NCBI GenBank assembly: GCA_965214415.1
Contig: CBDCBQ010000002.1
Span: forward strand, 186,001-250,000
Source of the DNA: RH-AL1 sp965214415
GTDB taxonomy: Bacteria; Pseudomonadota; Alphaproteobacteria; Rhizobiales; Beijerinckiaceae
DNA length: 64,000 nucleotides
Direction: 5' to 3'
The notes under the pieces are model-generated. The model was not told the origin of the DNA and did no database searches. It was given only the letters and a program-made list of their open reading frames with translations. The number at the start of each line of letters is the position of its first letter. Position 1 is the first letter of the stretch. This document shows, piece by piece, positions 34,022 through 42,351 of this stretch. A program made the position numbers and the translations under genes.

Positions 34022-34669
34022 ATGTCACTGACCATCAAGATCTGCGGGCTCTCGAATACCGAGACCCTCGACGCCGCGCTCGATGCCGGCGCCGACATGG
34101 TCGGGTTCGTGTTCTTCGCCAAGAGCCCGCGCAATATCTCGCTGGAGACCGCCCGCGCGCTCGGCGGACACGTCGCGGGTCGCGCGAAAAAGGTCGCGTT
34201 GACGGTCGACGCCGACGACGCGGCGCTCGATGCCATCGTGACGGCGCTCGCACCGGACCTGCTGCAACTGCACGGTCGCGAGAGCGTGGAGCGGGTGGCG
34301 GCGATCCGTGCGCGTTTCGGCGTACCCTTGATGAAGGCGATCTCGATCGGCGCGCCGGACGATCTCGCGCGGATCGCGCTTTATGAAGCTGTCGCCGACT
34401 GGCTGCTGTTCGACGCGCCGCCGCCGGCTGGCGCCGACATGCCGGGCGGCAATGCCGCCGCCTTCGATTGGCGGCTGCTGCGCGGCCTCTCGTGCCGTCG
34501 GCCTTGGCTTCTCGCGGGCGGGCTCGATCCGGCGAATGTCGCGTGCGCGCTGCGCGAGACCGGCGCGCCGGGCGTCGATGTCTCGTCCGGCGTCGAGTCG
34601 TCGCCGGGCATCAAGGATGCGGGCAGGATCGCGGCCTTCATAGCCGCGGCTCGATCGTTGGACCGCTGA
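34022..34669 (+). CDS. trpF: Phosphoribosylanthranilate isomerase
   Basis: This 215-residue TIM barrel has the TrpF hallmarks: IKICGLSNTE (catalytic Cys), GADMVGFVFFAKSPRNIS, LQLHGRES, LLFDAPPP (catalytic Asp) and GGLDPANV, with SSGVESSPGIKD at the end. It catalyses the third step of tryptophan synthesis from anthranilate. trpB and trpA, which usually follow at once, are absent; an intergenic palindrome and bchP come instead. Confidence 0.96.
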   Translation: MSLTIKICGLSNTETLDAALDAGADMVGFVFFAKSPRNISLETARALGGHVAGRAKKVALTVDADDAALDAIVTALAPDLLQLHGRESVERVAAIRARFGVPLMKAISIGAPDDLARIALYEAVADWLLFDAPPPAGADMPGGNAAAFDWRLLRGLSCRRPWLLAGGLDPANVACALRETGAPGVDVSSGVESSPGIKDAGRIAAFIAAARSLDR

Positions 34670-34677
34670 CGATATCG

Positions 34678-34757
34678 TCCGTCATTGCGAGCGCAGCCAA
34701 GCAACGCAGGGGCCGCAGCTCGGCTCTAGGTTGCTTCGCCGCGCTCGCAATGACGGA
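34678..34757. repeat. Palindromic intergenic repeat between trpF and bchP
   Basis: An 80-bp inverted repeat has exact 17-base arms, TCCGTCATTGCGAGCGC at 34678-34694 and its complement at 34741-34757. The inner parts (AAGCAAC / GTTGCTT) also pair. This GTCATTGCGAGCG motif is a frequent intergenic palindrome in rhizobial genomes. Lying between convergent genes, it may also end both transcripts. It is unrelated in sequence to the element at 13712-13822. Confidence 0.9.
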
Positions 34758-34765
34758 AGGTTCGC

Positions 34766-35953
34766 TTAATGCGCGCCGATGCCGACGAGCTGGCCGAGAT
34801 CCTTGAAGAAGATGCGGACCTGCGCGGCAGGCTTGGAGCGCGTCAGCTCCTTGTTCATGTAGGACTGCCAGGTCAGCTCCTGCACGTCCTTGTCCTTGCA
34901 GATCGACACGAACTTCTCGCGCCGTTTGTCGGACGAGTACCAGAAGTACTGCATGATCCCGAGCACCAGGAACACCTTGCCGTGCGCTTTCATGAAGCGC
35001 TTGCGCGCGGTGCGCAGTGCCTTGACGTTGCCGGTGGCAAGCACGATTGCGACGGCCTCGGCGGCCATGCGCGCGCAGGCCATCGCGTAGTAGATGCCCT
35101 CCCCCGACGAGGGCGCGACGACGCCGCAGGCATCGCCGACGAGGATCACGTCGCGGCCGTTGTCCCAGCGCTTCATCGGCTTCAGCGGGATCGGCGCGCC
35201 TTCCTTGCGGATGGTCTCGCACTCCGCGAGGCCGGTGCGCCGGCGCAGCTCGGCGATCGCGGCTTTCATGCTGAAGCCCTTGTTGGCGGTACCGGTTCCG
35301 ATGCTCATGCTCGCGCCGTGCGGAAAGACCCAAGAGTAGAAATCGGGCGACATCGAACCATCGTAGTAGATGTCGCAACGCGTCGGGCTGTAGGCATCGG
35401 TCGCGCCGGCCGGTGCCGCGACGATCTCGTGGTAGGCGAACACGAATTTCGCCGTGCGCTCGTTCGGCAGGGCGGAGCGGCCGACGGCGGAGTTCGCGCC
35501 GTCCGCGCCGATCACCATGCGCGCGCGCACGCAAACCTCGCCGGCGTCGCTGGCATAATGGACGATCGCGCCGTCGTCGCTGTCGCGGGTGATCTTGGTG
35601 AAGGTGCCGGTGCGCCGCGCCGCGCCGTTCTCCGCGGCACGCGTGCGAAGGTATTCGTCGAAGATCTCGCGGTCGACGATGCCGACATAGCCGCCGGCAT
35701 TGATCGGCATGTCGACCTCCTTGCCGGAGGGCGAGATCATGCGGGCGGACGAGATGCGCGCGCAGAGAAGACTGTCGGGGATCGCGAAGTCGCGCACCGC
35801 GCGCGGCGGGATCGCGCCGCCGCACGGCTTGATGCGGCCGGCCCGGTCGAGCAGCATGACGTCGTGCCCGGCGCGGGCGAGATCGTCGGCCGCCGTCGCG
35901 CCGGCCGGGCCGCCGCCCACCACCACCACGTCGAACGTATCGAGAGCGCTCAT
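34766..35953 (-). CDS. bchP: Geranylgeranyl diphosphate/bacteriochlorophyll reductase
   Basis: This 395-residue FAD-dependent enzyme has the N-terminal dinucleotide fold DVVVVGGGPAGATAADDLARAGHDVMLLDRAGRIKPCGGAIPP, typical of BchP/ChlP. VILVGDACGVVAPSSGEGIYYAMACARMAAEA is the second FAD motif. It reduces the geranylgeranyl tail of bacteriochlorophyll to phytyl. The ATG at 35953 overlaps the bchG stop by four bases. The Rhodobacter-type PucC-like gene between bchG and bchP is missing. Confidence 0.95.
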   Translation of the reverse strand: MSALDTFDVVVVGGGPAGATAADDLARAGHDVMLLDRAGRIKPCGGAIPPRAVRDFAIPDSLLCARISSARMISPSGKEVDMPINAGGYVGIVDREIFDEYLRTRAAENGAARRTGTFTKITRDSDDGAIVHYASDAGEVCVRARMVIGADGANSAVGRSALPNERTAKFVFAYHEIVAAPAGATDAYSPTRCDIYYDGSMSPDFYSWVFPHGASMSIGTGTANKGFSMKAAIAELRRRTGLAECETIRKEGAPIPLKPMKRWDNGRDVILVGDACGVVAPSSGEGIYYAMACARMAAEAVAIVLATGNVKALRTARKRFMKAHGKVFLVLGIMQYFWYSSDKRREKFVSICKDKDVQELTWQSYMNKELTRSKPAAQVRIFFKDLGQLVGIGAH

Positions 35954-36891
35954 GACAGGGACCCCGCGAAATGCTGGACGGCGAAGGCGCTCGCCATCAT
36001 GCCGGAAACGAAGAGAGGAATGCCGAAGCCAGAGTACCAGAGCGCGCGCTCGGTCGGCTTGGCAAGGAAGCGCGCCATCATCACGAGCTGCCCGATCAGC
36101 AAAGCGCCGACGATGGCGGCATGGATCGGTTTGCCCCAAACGAGCAGGAGCGCGATGACGACGACTTGCGGCACCGCCATCACCGCGCAGGCGACGCGGG
36201 CCGCGCAGGCGGCGCCGAGCTGGACCGGGAGTGAGCGAATACCCATGCGGCGGTCGCCCTCGACGGCCTTGAAGTCGTTGAGCGTCATGATGCCGTGCGC
36301 GCCGAGGCTGTAGAGCAGCGCGAGCGTCAGGATCGGCCACGCGGGCAGCCCACCGCCGAGCATGACGGCGGCGCCGGTGATCCAGGCAAGGCCCTCGTAG
36401 CAGAGGCCGCAAGCGGCATTGCCGAACCAGCCGTTCTGCTTCAAACGGAGCGGCGGCGCGCTATAGACCCAGGCCAGCGCCAGCCCGACGCAGGCGGCGA
36501 TGAAGACCCATTGGCCGAGCGCGAACGCAACGGCGAGCGACACGCCCGTCCAGGCGCAGGCAATGTAGAAACCCCAGCGGCCGGGAATGCGGCCGGATGG
36601 AATCGGACGGTTGGGCTCGTTGATCGCGTCGACATGGCGGTCGTACCAGTCATTCGCCGCCTGGCTCGTCGCGCAGACGAGCGGGCCCGCGAGCAGGATG
36701 CCAACGAACGCCGTGAGCCAATGGTGGGAGAGCGGACGACCGGACGAGATGATCCCGCAGGCGAATGCCCACATCGGCGGGAACCAGGTGATCGGCTTGA
36801 ACAGCTCGAGGATCGCCGACGTCGCCGGGGTCTTCCCTTGTCTCGCAAGCGGGAGAAGGGAAGACCGAGCGTCTTCGGCAGCGATACTCAC
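35950..36891 (-). CDS. bchG: Bacteriochlorophyll/chlorophyll synthase
   Basis: This 313-residue UbiA-type prenyltransferase has about eight helices. The first polyprenyl-diphosphate motif is NDWYDRHVDAINEPNRPIPSG (DRxxD). The second region is GAHGIMTLNDFKAVEGDRRMGIRSLP. It attaches the geranylgeranyl tail to bacteriochlorophyllide. The GTG start at 36891 overlaps the bchH stop (GTGA), giving tight coupling bchH-bchG-bchP. Length is close to the family norm. Confidence 0.95.
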   Translation of the reverse strand: MSIAAEDARSSLLPLARQGKTPATSAILELFKPITWFPPMWAFACGIISSGRPLSHHWLTAFVGILLAGPLVCATSQAANDWYDRHVDAINEPNRPIPSGRIPGRWGFYIACAWTGVSLAVAFALGQWVFIAACVGLALAWVYSAPPLRLKQNGWFGNAACGLCYEGLAWITGAAVMLGGGLPAWPILTLALLYSLGAHGIMTLNDFKAVEGDRRMGIRSLPVQLGAACAARVACAVMAVPQVVVIALLLVWGKPIHAAIVGALLIGQLVMMARFLAKPTERALWYSGFGIPLFVSGMMASAFAVQHFAGSLS

Positions 36892-39800
36892 GCCGCGATC
36901 TCGACGCCGACGCCTTCGAGGCGATCCTCGAGGTCCTCGCCGGCGCGTTGCAGCGCGGCCAACGTTTCGGCATCCGGCTGCCAATAGTTGCGCTGATGCG
37001 CTTCCATCAAGCGATCGGCGACCTTTGCCGCCGACGTCGGGTTCAGCGTTGCCAGGCGCTCGCGCATGACCGGATCGAGCAGATAGGTCTCGGTGATCTT
37101 CTGGTAGACCCAGGGCGCGACGCCGCCGGTGGTCGCGGACCAACCCATCGTGTTGGTGACGTGGGTCTCGATCTGGCGCACGCCCTCGTAGCCGTGCTTC
37201 AGCATGCCCTCGTACCATTTCGGGTTGAGGATGCGCGTGCGCGTCTCCAGCGAGACCTGCTCGTCGAGCGTGCGCACGGCGCCCTCGCCGCGCGTCTGGT
37301 CGCCGATGTAGACCGGCGCCGCGTCGCCGCCGCCGTTCACCCTCTTGGCGCGGCGCACGGCGCGCGAGATGCCGCCCAACGTATCGAAATAATTATCGAC
37401 CGTGGTGATGCCGAGCTCGACGCTGTCCAGGTTCTGGTAGGCCAGCTCGACGCCGGCGAGCACGCTGTCGAGCAGCTTCGCCTGTTTCGCCGGGCGGCCG
37501 GAGCGGCCATAGGCGAAGCCCTTTCGCTTGGTATAGACCTCGGCCAGCTCGTCCTCGTCCTGCCAGGTGCCGGCTTCGAGCATGTTGTTGACGTTGGCCC
37601 CGTAGGCGCCGTCGGCGTTTCCGAACACGCGCAGCGCAGCCGTCTCGATGTCGCCGCCGTGCGTTGCCTGATAGGCCAGCACGTGCTTGCGCACGTAGTT
37701 TTGCTCCAAAGGCTCGTCGGCCGAGGCGGCGAGGAAGGCGGCTTCGGCGAGAAGTTTGATCTGCAATGGTAGCAGATCGCGGAAGATGCCCGACATCGTG
37801 ATCATCACGTCGATGCGCGGCCGGGTCAGCTCGGCGAGCGGCACCAGCGCCGCGCCGGCGAGGCGACCGAACGAATCGAAGCGCGGCTTGGCGCCCATCA
37901 GCGCGAGCGCCTGGCCGATCGGCGCGCCCTCGGTCTTCAGGTTATCGGTGCCCCACAGCACCATCGCGATGGTCTCGGGCAGCGCGTTGCCGTCGGCGGC
38001 GTGGCGGGCGAGCAGGCGCTCGGCCTGGCGGGCGCCATCCTGGCAGGCGAACGCCGAGGGCAGCTTGAAGGGGTCGAACCCGTGCAGGTTGCGGCCGGTC
38101 GGCAGGATCGCCGGCGTGCGCAGCAAATCGCCGGCCGGCGCCGGGCGCAGGAAGCGGCCATCGAGCGCGCGTAGGATCGCCGGGATCTCGTGGTCCTGCG
38201 CGAGCAGCGCGTCGATGGCACGGAGCGCGGCAAGGATCTCGGTGGTCGCGGCATCGGGCTCGAGCCCGGCGAGCGAGATCACGTCGGCGATGGGCTCGCC
38301 GGCGACCAGCGCGTCCAGCGCGGCGCGCGGCAGACGCATGTCGTGCGAGGCTTCGGCCACCGCCATCAGCTGCTCGGCGCGCTCGGACGCGGACGGCGCG
38401 GCGCCAACCTCGTGCAGGCCGTGCGGGATCAACGTATATTCGAGTTCGAGCACGTCCGTCGTCAGCTTGGTGACGCGCGCCTCGGCCTCGTCCACCGTCC
38501 AGGCGGGCTCCGGCGCGGCGAGCTCGACCGCGGCGGCCTGCGCCTGGATCATCGCGGCGAGATCGTCGCGTTGCGCGCACGCCTCTGGCGTCAGCGTCCG
38601 CCAGCTCTCGATCGAGGCTTTCAGGTCGACAAGGCCGCGATAGAGCCCGGCGTGCGCCACCGGCGGCGTCAGGTAGGAAATCAGCGTCGCCGCCGCGCGT
38701 CGCTTGGCGATCGCGCCTTCCGACGGGTTGTTGGCGGCGTAGAGATAAAGGTTTGGCAGGTCGCCGATCAGCCGGTCCGGCCAGTCGGCACCCGTCAGGC
38801 CCGCCTGCTTGCCGGGCATGAATTCCAGCGCGCCATGCGTGCCGAAATGCAGAACGGCGTGGGCGCCAAAATCCTCGCGCAGCCAGCGGTAGAACGCCGA
38901 GAACGCGTGGGTGGGCGCGAAACCTTTCTCGAACAGCAGGCGCATCGGGTCGCCCTCCCAGCCGAAGGCGGGCTGGATACCGACGAAAACGTTGCCAAAT
39001 TGCGCGCCGAGTACGAACAGCGAGCGGCCATCGCTCTGCTGGCGACCGGGCGCCGGGCCCCATTGCGCCTCGATCTCGCGCAGGTAGCGCTCGCGCTTGA
39101 CGTGGTCGTCGACGGAGATGCGGTGATGCACGTTGGCCATCGCGCCGTGCATCGCGGCATTGCCGGTGATCACGCGCGCGCGCAGGTCATCGACATCGCG
39201 AGGCAGGTCGATGGCGTAGCCCTCGCGCTTCATCGCGACCAGCGTGCGCTGGAGCGATTCGAAGACCGATAGATAGGCGGCGGTGCCGGTGTTGCCGGCA
39301 TTTGGCGGGAAGTTGAAGAGCACCACGCCGACCTTGCGTTCGGCGCGCTCGGAACGGCGCAGCGCGACGAGCTTGGCGACGCGCGCCGCCAGCATGTCGG
39401 CGCGCTCGGAGCAGGAATGCATCGCCCGCGCGCCGTCCATCGGGAACGAGCAGCCGCGCTCGCAGCCGGTGCAGGTGCCGCCGGCCGAATCGGAACGGCC
39501 GCCGAACACCATCGGGCCCGTCGCGCCGTCGAGTTCGGGGATCGCCACCATGATGGTGGTCTCGACTGGCATCAGGCCGCGATCGGACGCGCCCCATTGC
39601 TCCAGCGTCTGGAATTCGGCCGGGTGGGCCGCGATGTAGGGCACGTCGAGCCGGGCGAGCACGTCCTCGGCGGCCTTGGCGTCATTGTAGGCGGGGCCGC
39701 CGACGAGCGAGAAGCCGGTCAGCGAGACCAGCGCGTCGATGGCGGGGCGCCCGTCGTGAAAGAAGAACTTCTCCACTGCCGGGCGGCCGTCGAGACCGGC

Positions 39801-40652
39801 GGAAAAGGCCGGGATGACGCGCAGGCCTTTCGCCTCCAGCGAGGCGATGACGCCGTCATAATGTGAGGTATTCTCGGCCAGGAGGTAGGAGCGCATGACC
39901 AGCACGCCGACGGTGCCGGCCTTGCCCGCGTTCGGCAGCGCCTCGGCCTTGTCGCCGACGCGGCCTTTCAGGCGCGGGTGGTAGACGCCGACATCGGGGT
40001 AATCGATCGGTGGCGCGGCCTTGATCGTGTCGCGCAGGTTCTTGCGCGCGCCGTCCGCGTAACGGCTGACGAGCAGGCGGACCATGTTGCCGAGGTTTTC
40101 CTGCGAGCCGCCGAGCCAATATTGCAGGGTGAGAAAGTACGCGCGCACGTCCTGCGCCGTGCCGGGGATAAGCCGCAGGATGCGCGGCAGCTTGCGCAGC
40201 ATCGCCATCTGCCGGGCACCGCCTTCGGCACCGGGCTTCTTGGCGCCGCGCAGCTTCTTCAGGAGGCTGATCGCGCCGCCGCCCGTGCCGTCCATCTTGA
40301 AGCGGCCGATGCGCGTGAGGCGCACGACCTCCTTGGCCGAGAGCGCGCAGACCATCGCGTCGCAGCCGTCGCGCCGCGCCTCGAGGTCCGCGAGGATCGG
40401 CAGGAAATGATCTTCCATGAACAGCATGCCGGCGATGACGATATCGCCCTTGGCAATGTCGGCGCGACAGCGGGTCAGCGCGTCGGGATCGCTGGCCCAT
40501 TCGGAGGCGGCGTGCAGGGTGAGGACAAGGCCCGGCATCTCGCGCTTCAGATCGGCGCGCGCCTTGTCGAGGGCGCCGGCGAAGTGCGTGTCCATGGCGA
40601 CGATGACCACGCGGATCGGCGTCGCGTTTGTGGCCGACATGGACTTCAACAT
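36888..40652 (-). CDS. bchH: Magnesium chelatase subunit H
   Basis: This 1254-residue porphyrin-binding subunit has full family length and is intact. Blocks include IRVVIVAMDTHFAGALDKA at the N-terminus, the Mg-chelatase/CobN core with VLHFGTHGALEFMPGKQAGLTG (about residues 605-625), and NPKWYEGMLKHGYEGVRQIETHVTNTMGWSATT near the C-terminus. With BchI and BchD it inserts Mg into protoporphyrin IX, the first committed step of bacteriochlorophyll synthesis. It is first in the bchHGP unit, with a PpsR-like palindrome about 70-90 bases upstream of the ATG. bchI and bchD are not in the window. Confidence 0.97.
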   Translation of the reverse strand: MLKSMSATNATPIRVVIVAMDTHFAGALDKARADLKREMPGLVLTLHAASEWASDPDALTRCRADIAKGDIVIAGMLFMEDHFLPILADLEARRDGCDAMVCALSAKEVVRLTRIGRFKMDGTGGGAISLLKKLRGAKKPGAEGGARQMAMLRKLPRILRLIPGTAQDVRAYFLTLQYWLGGSQENLGNMVRLLVSRYADGARKNLRDTIKAAPPIDYPDVGVYHPRLKGRVGDKAEALPNAGKAGTVGVLVMRSYLLAENTSHYDGVIASLEAKGLRVIPAFSAGLDGRPAVEKFFFHDGRPAIDALVSLTGFSLVGGPAYNDAKAAEDVLARLDVPYIAAHPAEFQTLEQWGASDRGLMPVETTIMVAIPELDGATGPMVFGGRSDSAGGTCTGCERGCSFPMDGARAMHSCSERADMLAARVAKLVALRRSERAERKVGVVLFNFPPNAGNTGTAAYLSVFESLQRTLVAMKREGYAIDLPRDVDDLRARVITGNAAMHGAMANVHHRISVDDHVKRERYLREIEAQWGPAPGRQQSDGRSLFVLGAQFGNVFVGIQPAFGWEGDPMRLLFEKGFAPTHAFSAFYRWLREDFGAHAVLHFGTHGALEFMPGKQAGLTGADWPDRLIGDLPNLYLYAANNPSEGAIAKRRAAATLISYLTPPVAHAGLYRGLVDLKASIESWRTLTPEACAQRDDLAAMIQAQAAAVELAAPEPAWTVDEAEARVTKLTTDVLELEYTLIPHGLHEVGAAPSASERAEQLMAVAEASHDMRLPRAALDALVAGEPIADVISLAGLEPDAATTEILAALRAIDALLAQDHEIPAILRALDGRFLRPAPAGDLLRTPAILPTGRNLHGFDPFKLPSAFACQDGARQAERLLARHAADGNALPETIAMVLWGTDNLKTEGAPIGQALALMGAKPRFDSFGRLAGAALVPLAELTRPRIDVMITMSGIFRDLLPLQIKLLAEAAFLAASADEPLEQNYVRKHVLAYQATHGGDIETAALRVFGNADGAYGANVNNMLEAGTWQDEDELAEVYTKRKGFAYGRSGRPAKQAKLLDSVLAGVELAYQNLDSVELGITTVDNYFDTLGGISRAVRRAKRVNGGGDAAPVYIGDQTRGEGAVRTLDEQVSLETRTRILNPKWYEGMLKHGYEGVRQIETHVTNTMGWSATTGGVAPWVYQKITETYLLDPVMRERLATLNPTSAAKVADRLMEAHQRNYWQPDAETLAALQRAGEDLEDRLEGVGVEIAA

Positions 40653-40722
40653 CGCCGTGGCTCTCGTCCGGTGCGGCGGGCCTGGGAACCCTTGAGAGAG
40701 GCTACCTCGCCAGGCGGAAAAG

Positions 40723-40740
40723 TGTCAACCTAGATTGACG
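40723..40740. promoter_or_regulatory. PpsR/CrtJ-like operator upstream of bchH
   Basis: TGTCAACCTAGATTGACG is an inverted repeat (GTCAA/TTGAC) that matches the photosynthesis repressor consensus TGT-N12-ACA except for the last base (ACG). Its placement 70-90 bases upstream of bchH suits aerobic/light repression of the bchHGP unit. A single site with one mismatch is suggestive only. No ppsR gene is in the window. Confidence 0.55.
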
Positions 40741-40768
40741 TTCACGGCTGGTGACAAAAGGAGGGTAT

Positions 40769-41996
40769 TCAGCGGGAGGGGGCGTTGATGGTACCGAGAA
40801 CAAGCTTACGATCGGCTTTCGGGACGTCTCTCGCGTCCATGAGATCGGGAAGGCGGCGCACGGCGTCGCTCACCTGGCCCGCGATCTCCGCGGCCTCGCC
40901 GGGTGAGAGCCCGAAGCGCGAGGCGGCGGCAAGCGCCTGCGCCGGGTTCCGGCGAGAGGCCGGGCGCCGGCGCGCAGACATGGCGGTCGCGCCCGGGGGT
41001 CGGAACGACATCGAACACCGGCGACAAGCGCCAGCCCGCGCCATCGTCGATGAAGGCATGGTTGCGGAGGTGATCGTCCGTATTGCGAACGGCGGCATTG
41101 ACGAGGAGACGTCGGAACATGGCGGCGGCCACGTTCGGCGCGCCGATCCGGCGTCCGACCTCGGCGATGTCGGTGTAGGTCTTCGCGGTCGCGTAAGCGT
41201 GCGATGGCTCGCCGAGCAGCGTGCCGGCGCTGAGGTAGGCGGCCGGCTTACTCAACGCATCGCGATCGAACCGCGCGACGAGCAGCACCGAGCGGCCCGC
41301 GACTGACACCAGCTCGTGGTCCGGGGTCTCGATACCGGCCGCGGCGGCGAGATCAAGGCAGACGGCTTCCATCCTCGGCTCGTCGAACGTGTCGCCCCAA
41401 GCGGAAAACTTGGCGATCCACTCGCGCCCGAGATGCCGCAAGCGGGCCTTCGGCCGTGCGCCACCAATATCTGCGCTCGTTCGCACGAGCAGCGCGAGGT
41501 GGCTGACGGACGCATCGCCCTGCTCGACCGCCTGCGCCGCGCGCGACACCGCCTCGAGGTCGTCATCTCCTTTCGGAAGCTTGACCAGCGGTTCCTCGCT
41601 GGGGCGCCAAGTCTCCGGACGATCGGGCGTCGACCCGAAGGCCAGATCGCCGGTGCGGTCCAGGCCGCCGAGCGCGAGATACTCCGGCATGCTGGCCGAC
41701 AGGCTCGGGAAGGCCATGTCGATGATGCCCTTGCCCCAGCCGTCGGGCCCCGCGTCGTGGAAGGCGAGGTGCACCTCCTCGGGTGACGCCGGCTGCGATT
41801 TGCGCCGCGGCGGCAGGCCGAACGGATCGATCGGCGGCCCGCCGCGCGCGAGCCAGCTCCGCGCATAGACAAAGCGGCCGGAACGTATCCGACCGGTGCC
41901 CTCGAACGAGAGCCGGCCCGCGGGCGCGAAGGCGCCGTCGGCGAACTTGAAGACGATGAGCTCGTCGAGCCGGCCGCTTTTAGAAAGGCGCCACAT
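40769..41996 (-). pseudogene. HipA-type kinase toxin with C-terminal frameshift
   Basis: From the ATG at 41996 (MWRLSKSGRLDELIVFKF) the frame encodes most of a HipA-like Ser/Thr kinase: GPDGWGKGIID, the GGARPKA loop, REWIAKFSAWGDTFDEPRMEAVCLDLA, NTDDHLRNHAFIDDG (catalytic Asp region) and LSPVFDVVPTPGRDRHV. Near 40950-40985 the expected continuation, PAQALAAASRFGLSPGEAAEIAGQV...KLVLGTINAPSR, moves to another frame. The encoded tail instead becomes Arg-rich and ends at 40806. The kinase core is intact, so activity might survive. It overlaps the antitoxin gene by 17 bp. Confidence 0.7.
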
Positions 41997-42300
41997 CTGG
42001 ATAACGTCCGGCTCGCTGCCTGCCCGTGGCGAGGTCGATGTCGTCGCCGATCGGGTCGCTGGCCAGAAGCTCGCCGAGGCGATCGGCATACCCCATAACG
42101 GTTAGCGCCTTGAGCAAAACGCCGACGCCAGTGCCGGCGCTGCCTTCCTCGAGCGCAGCGACCGCGCCGCGCGCGACACCCATGCGCTCACCGAGCTCCG
42201 CCTGCGTGAGATCGCGGCGCAGTCTCGCCAGTCGCAGCGTGCGGCCGAGGCGGTCGAGCGCCTCCAGCTCAGGCGTCGAAAGGATCATCCGGCGTCTCAT
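41980..42300 (-). CDS. HipB-like XRE antitoxin
   Basis: This 106-residue protein has an HTH (LGRTLRLARLRRDLTQAELGERMGVARGAVAALEEG, about residues 18-53) followed by a helical dimerisation part. It overlaps the hipA-like gene by 17 bp, the standard antitoxin-first order of hipBA modules. It would bind its own promoter and the kinase. An internal ATG four codons later is also possible. Confidence 0.88.
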   Translation of the reverse strand: MRRRMILSTPELEALDRLGRTLRLARLRRDLTQAELGERMGVARGAVAALEEGSAGTGVGVLLKALTVMGYADRLGELLASDPIGDDIDLATGRQRAGRYPDVAPF

Positions 42301-42351
42301 GGCGCATCTATAGCGCGTATCATCGCGTAATGTCGCTTTAAATGCGCATGC

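Noticed and set aside
34769..36313. Long open frame on the plus strand opposite bchP/bchG
   Set aside because: It is antisense to two well-conserved genes and its translation is low-complexity Arg/Ala/Gly sequence typical of GC-rich shadow frames.
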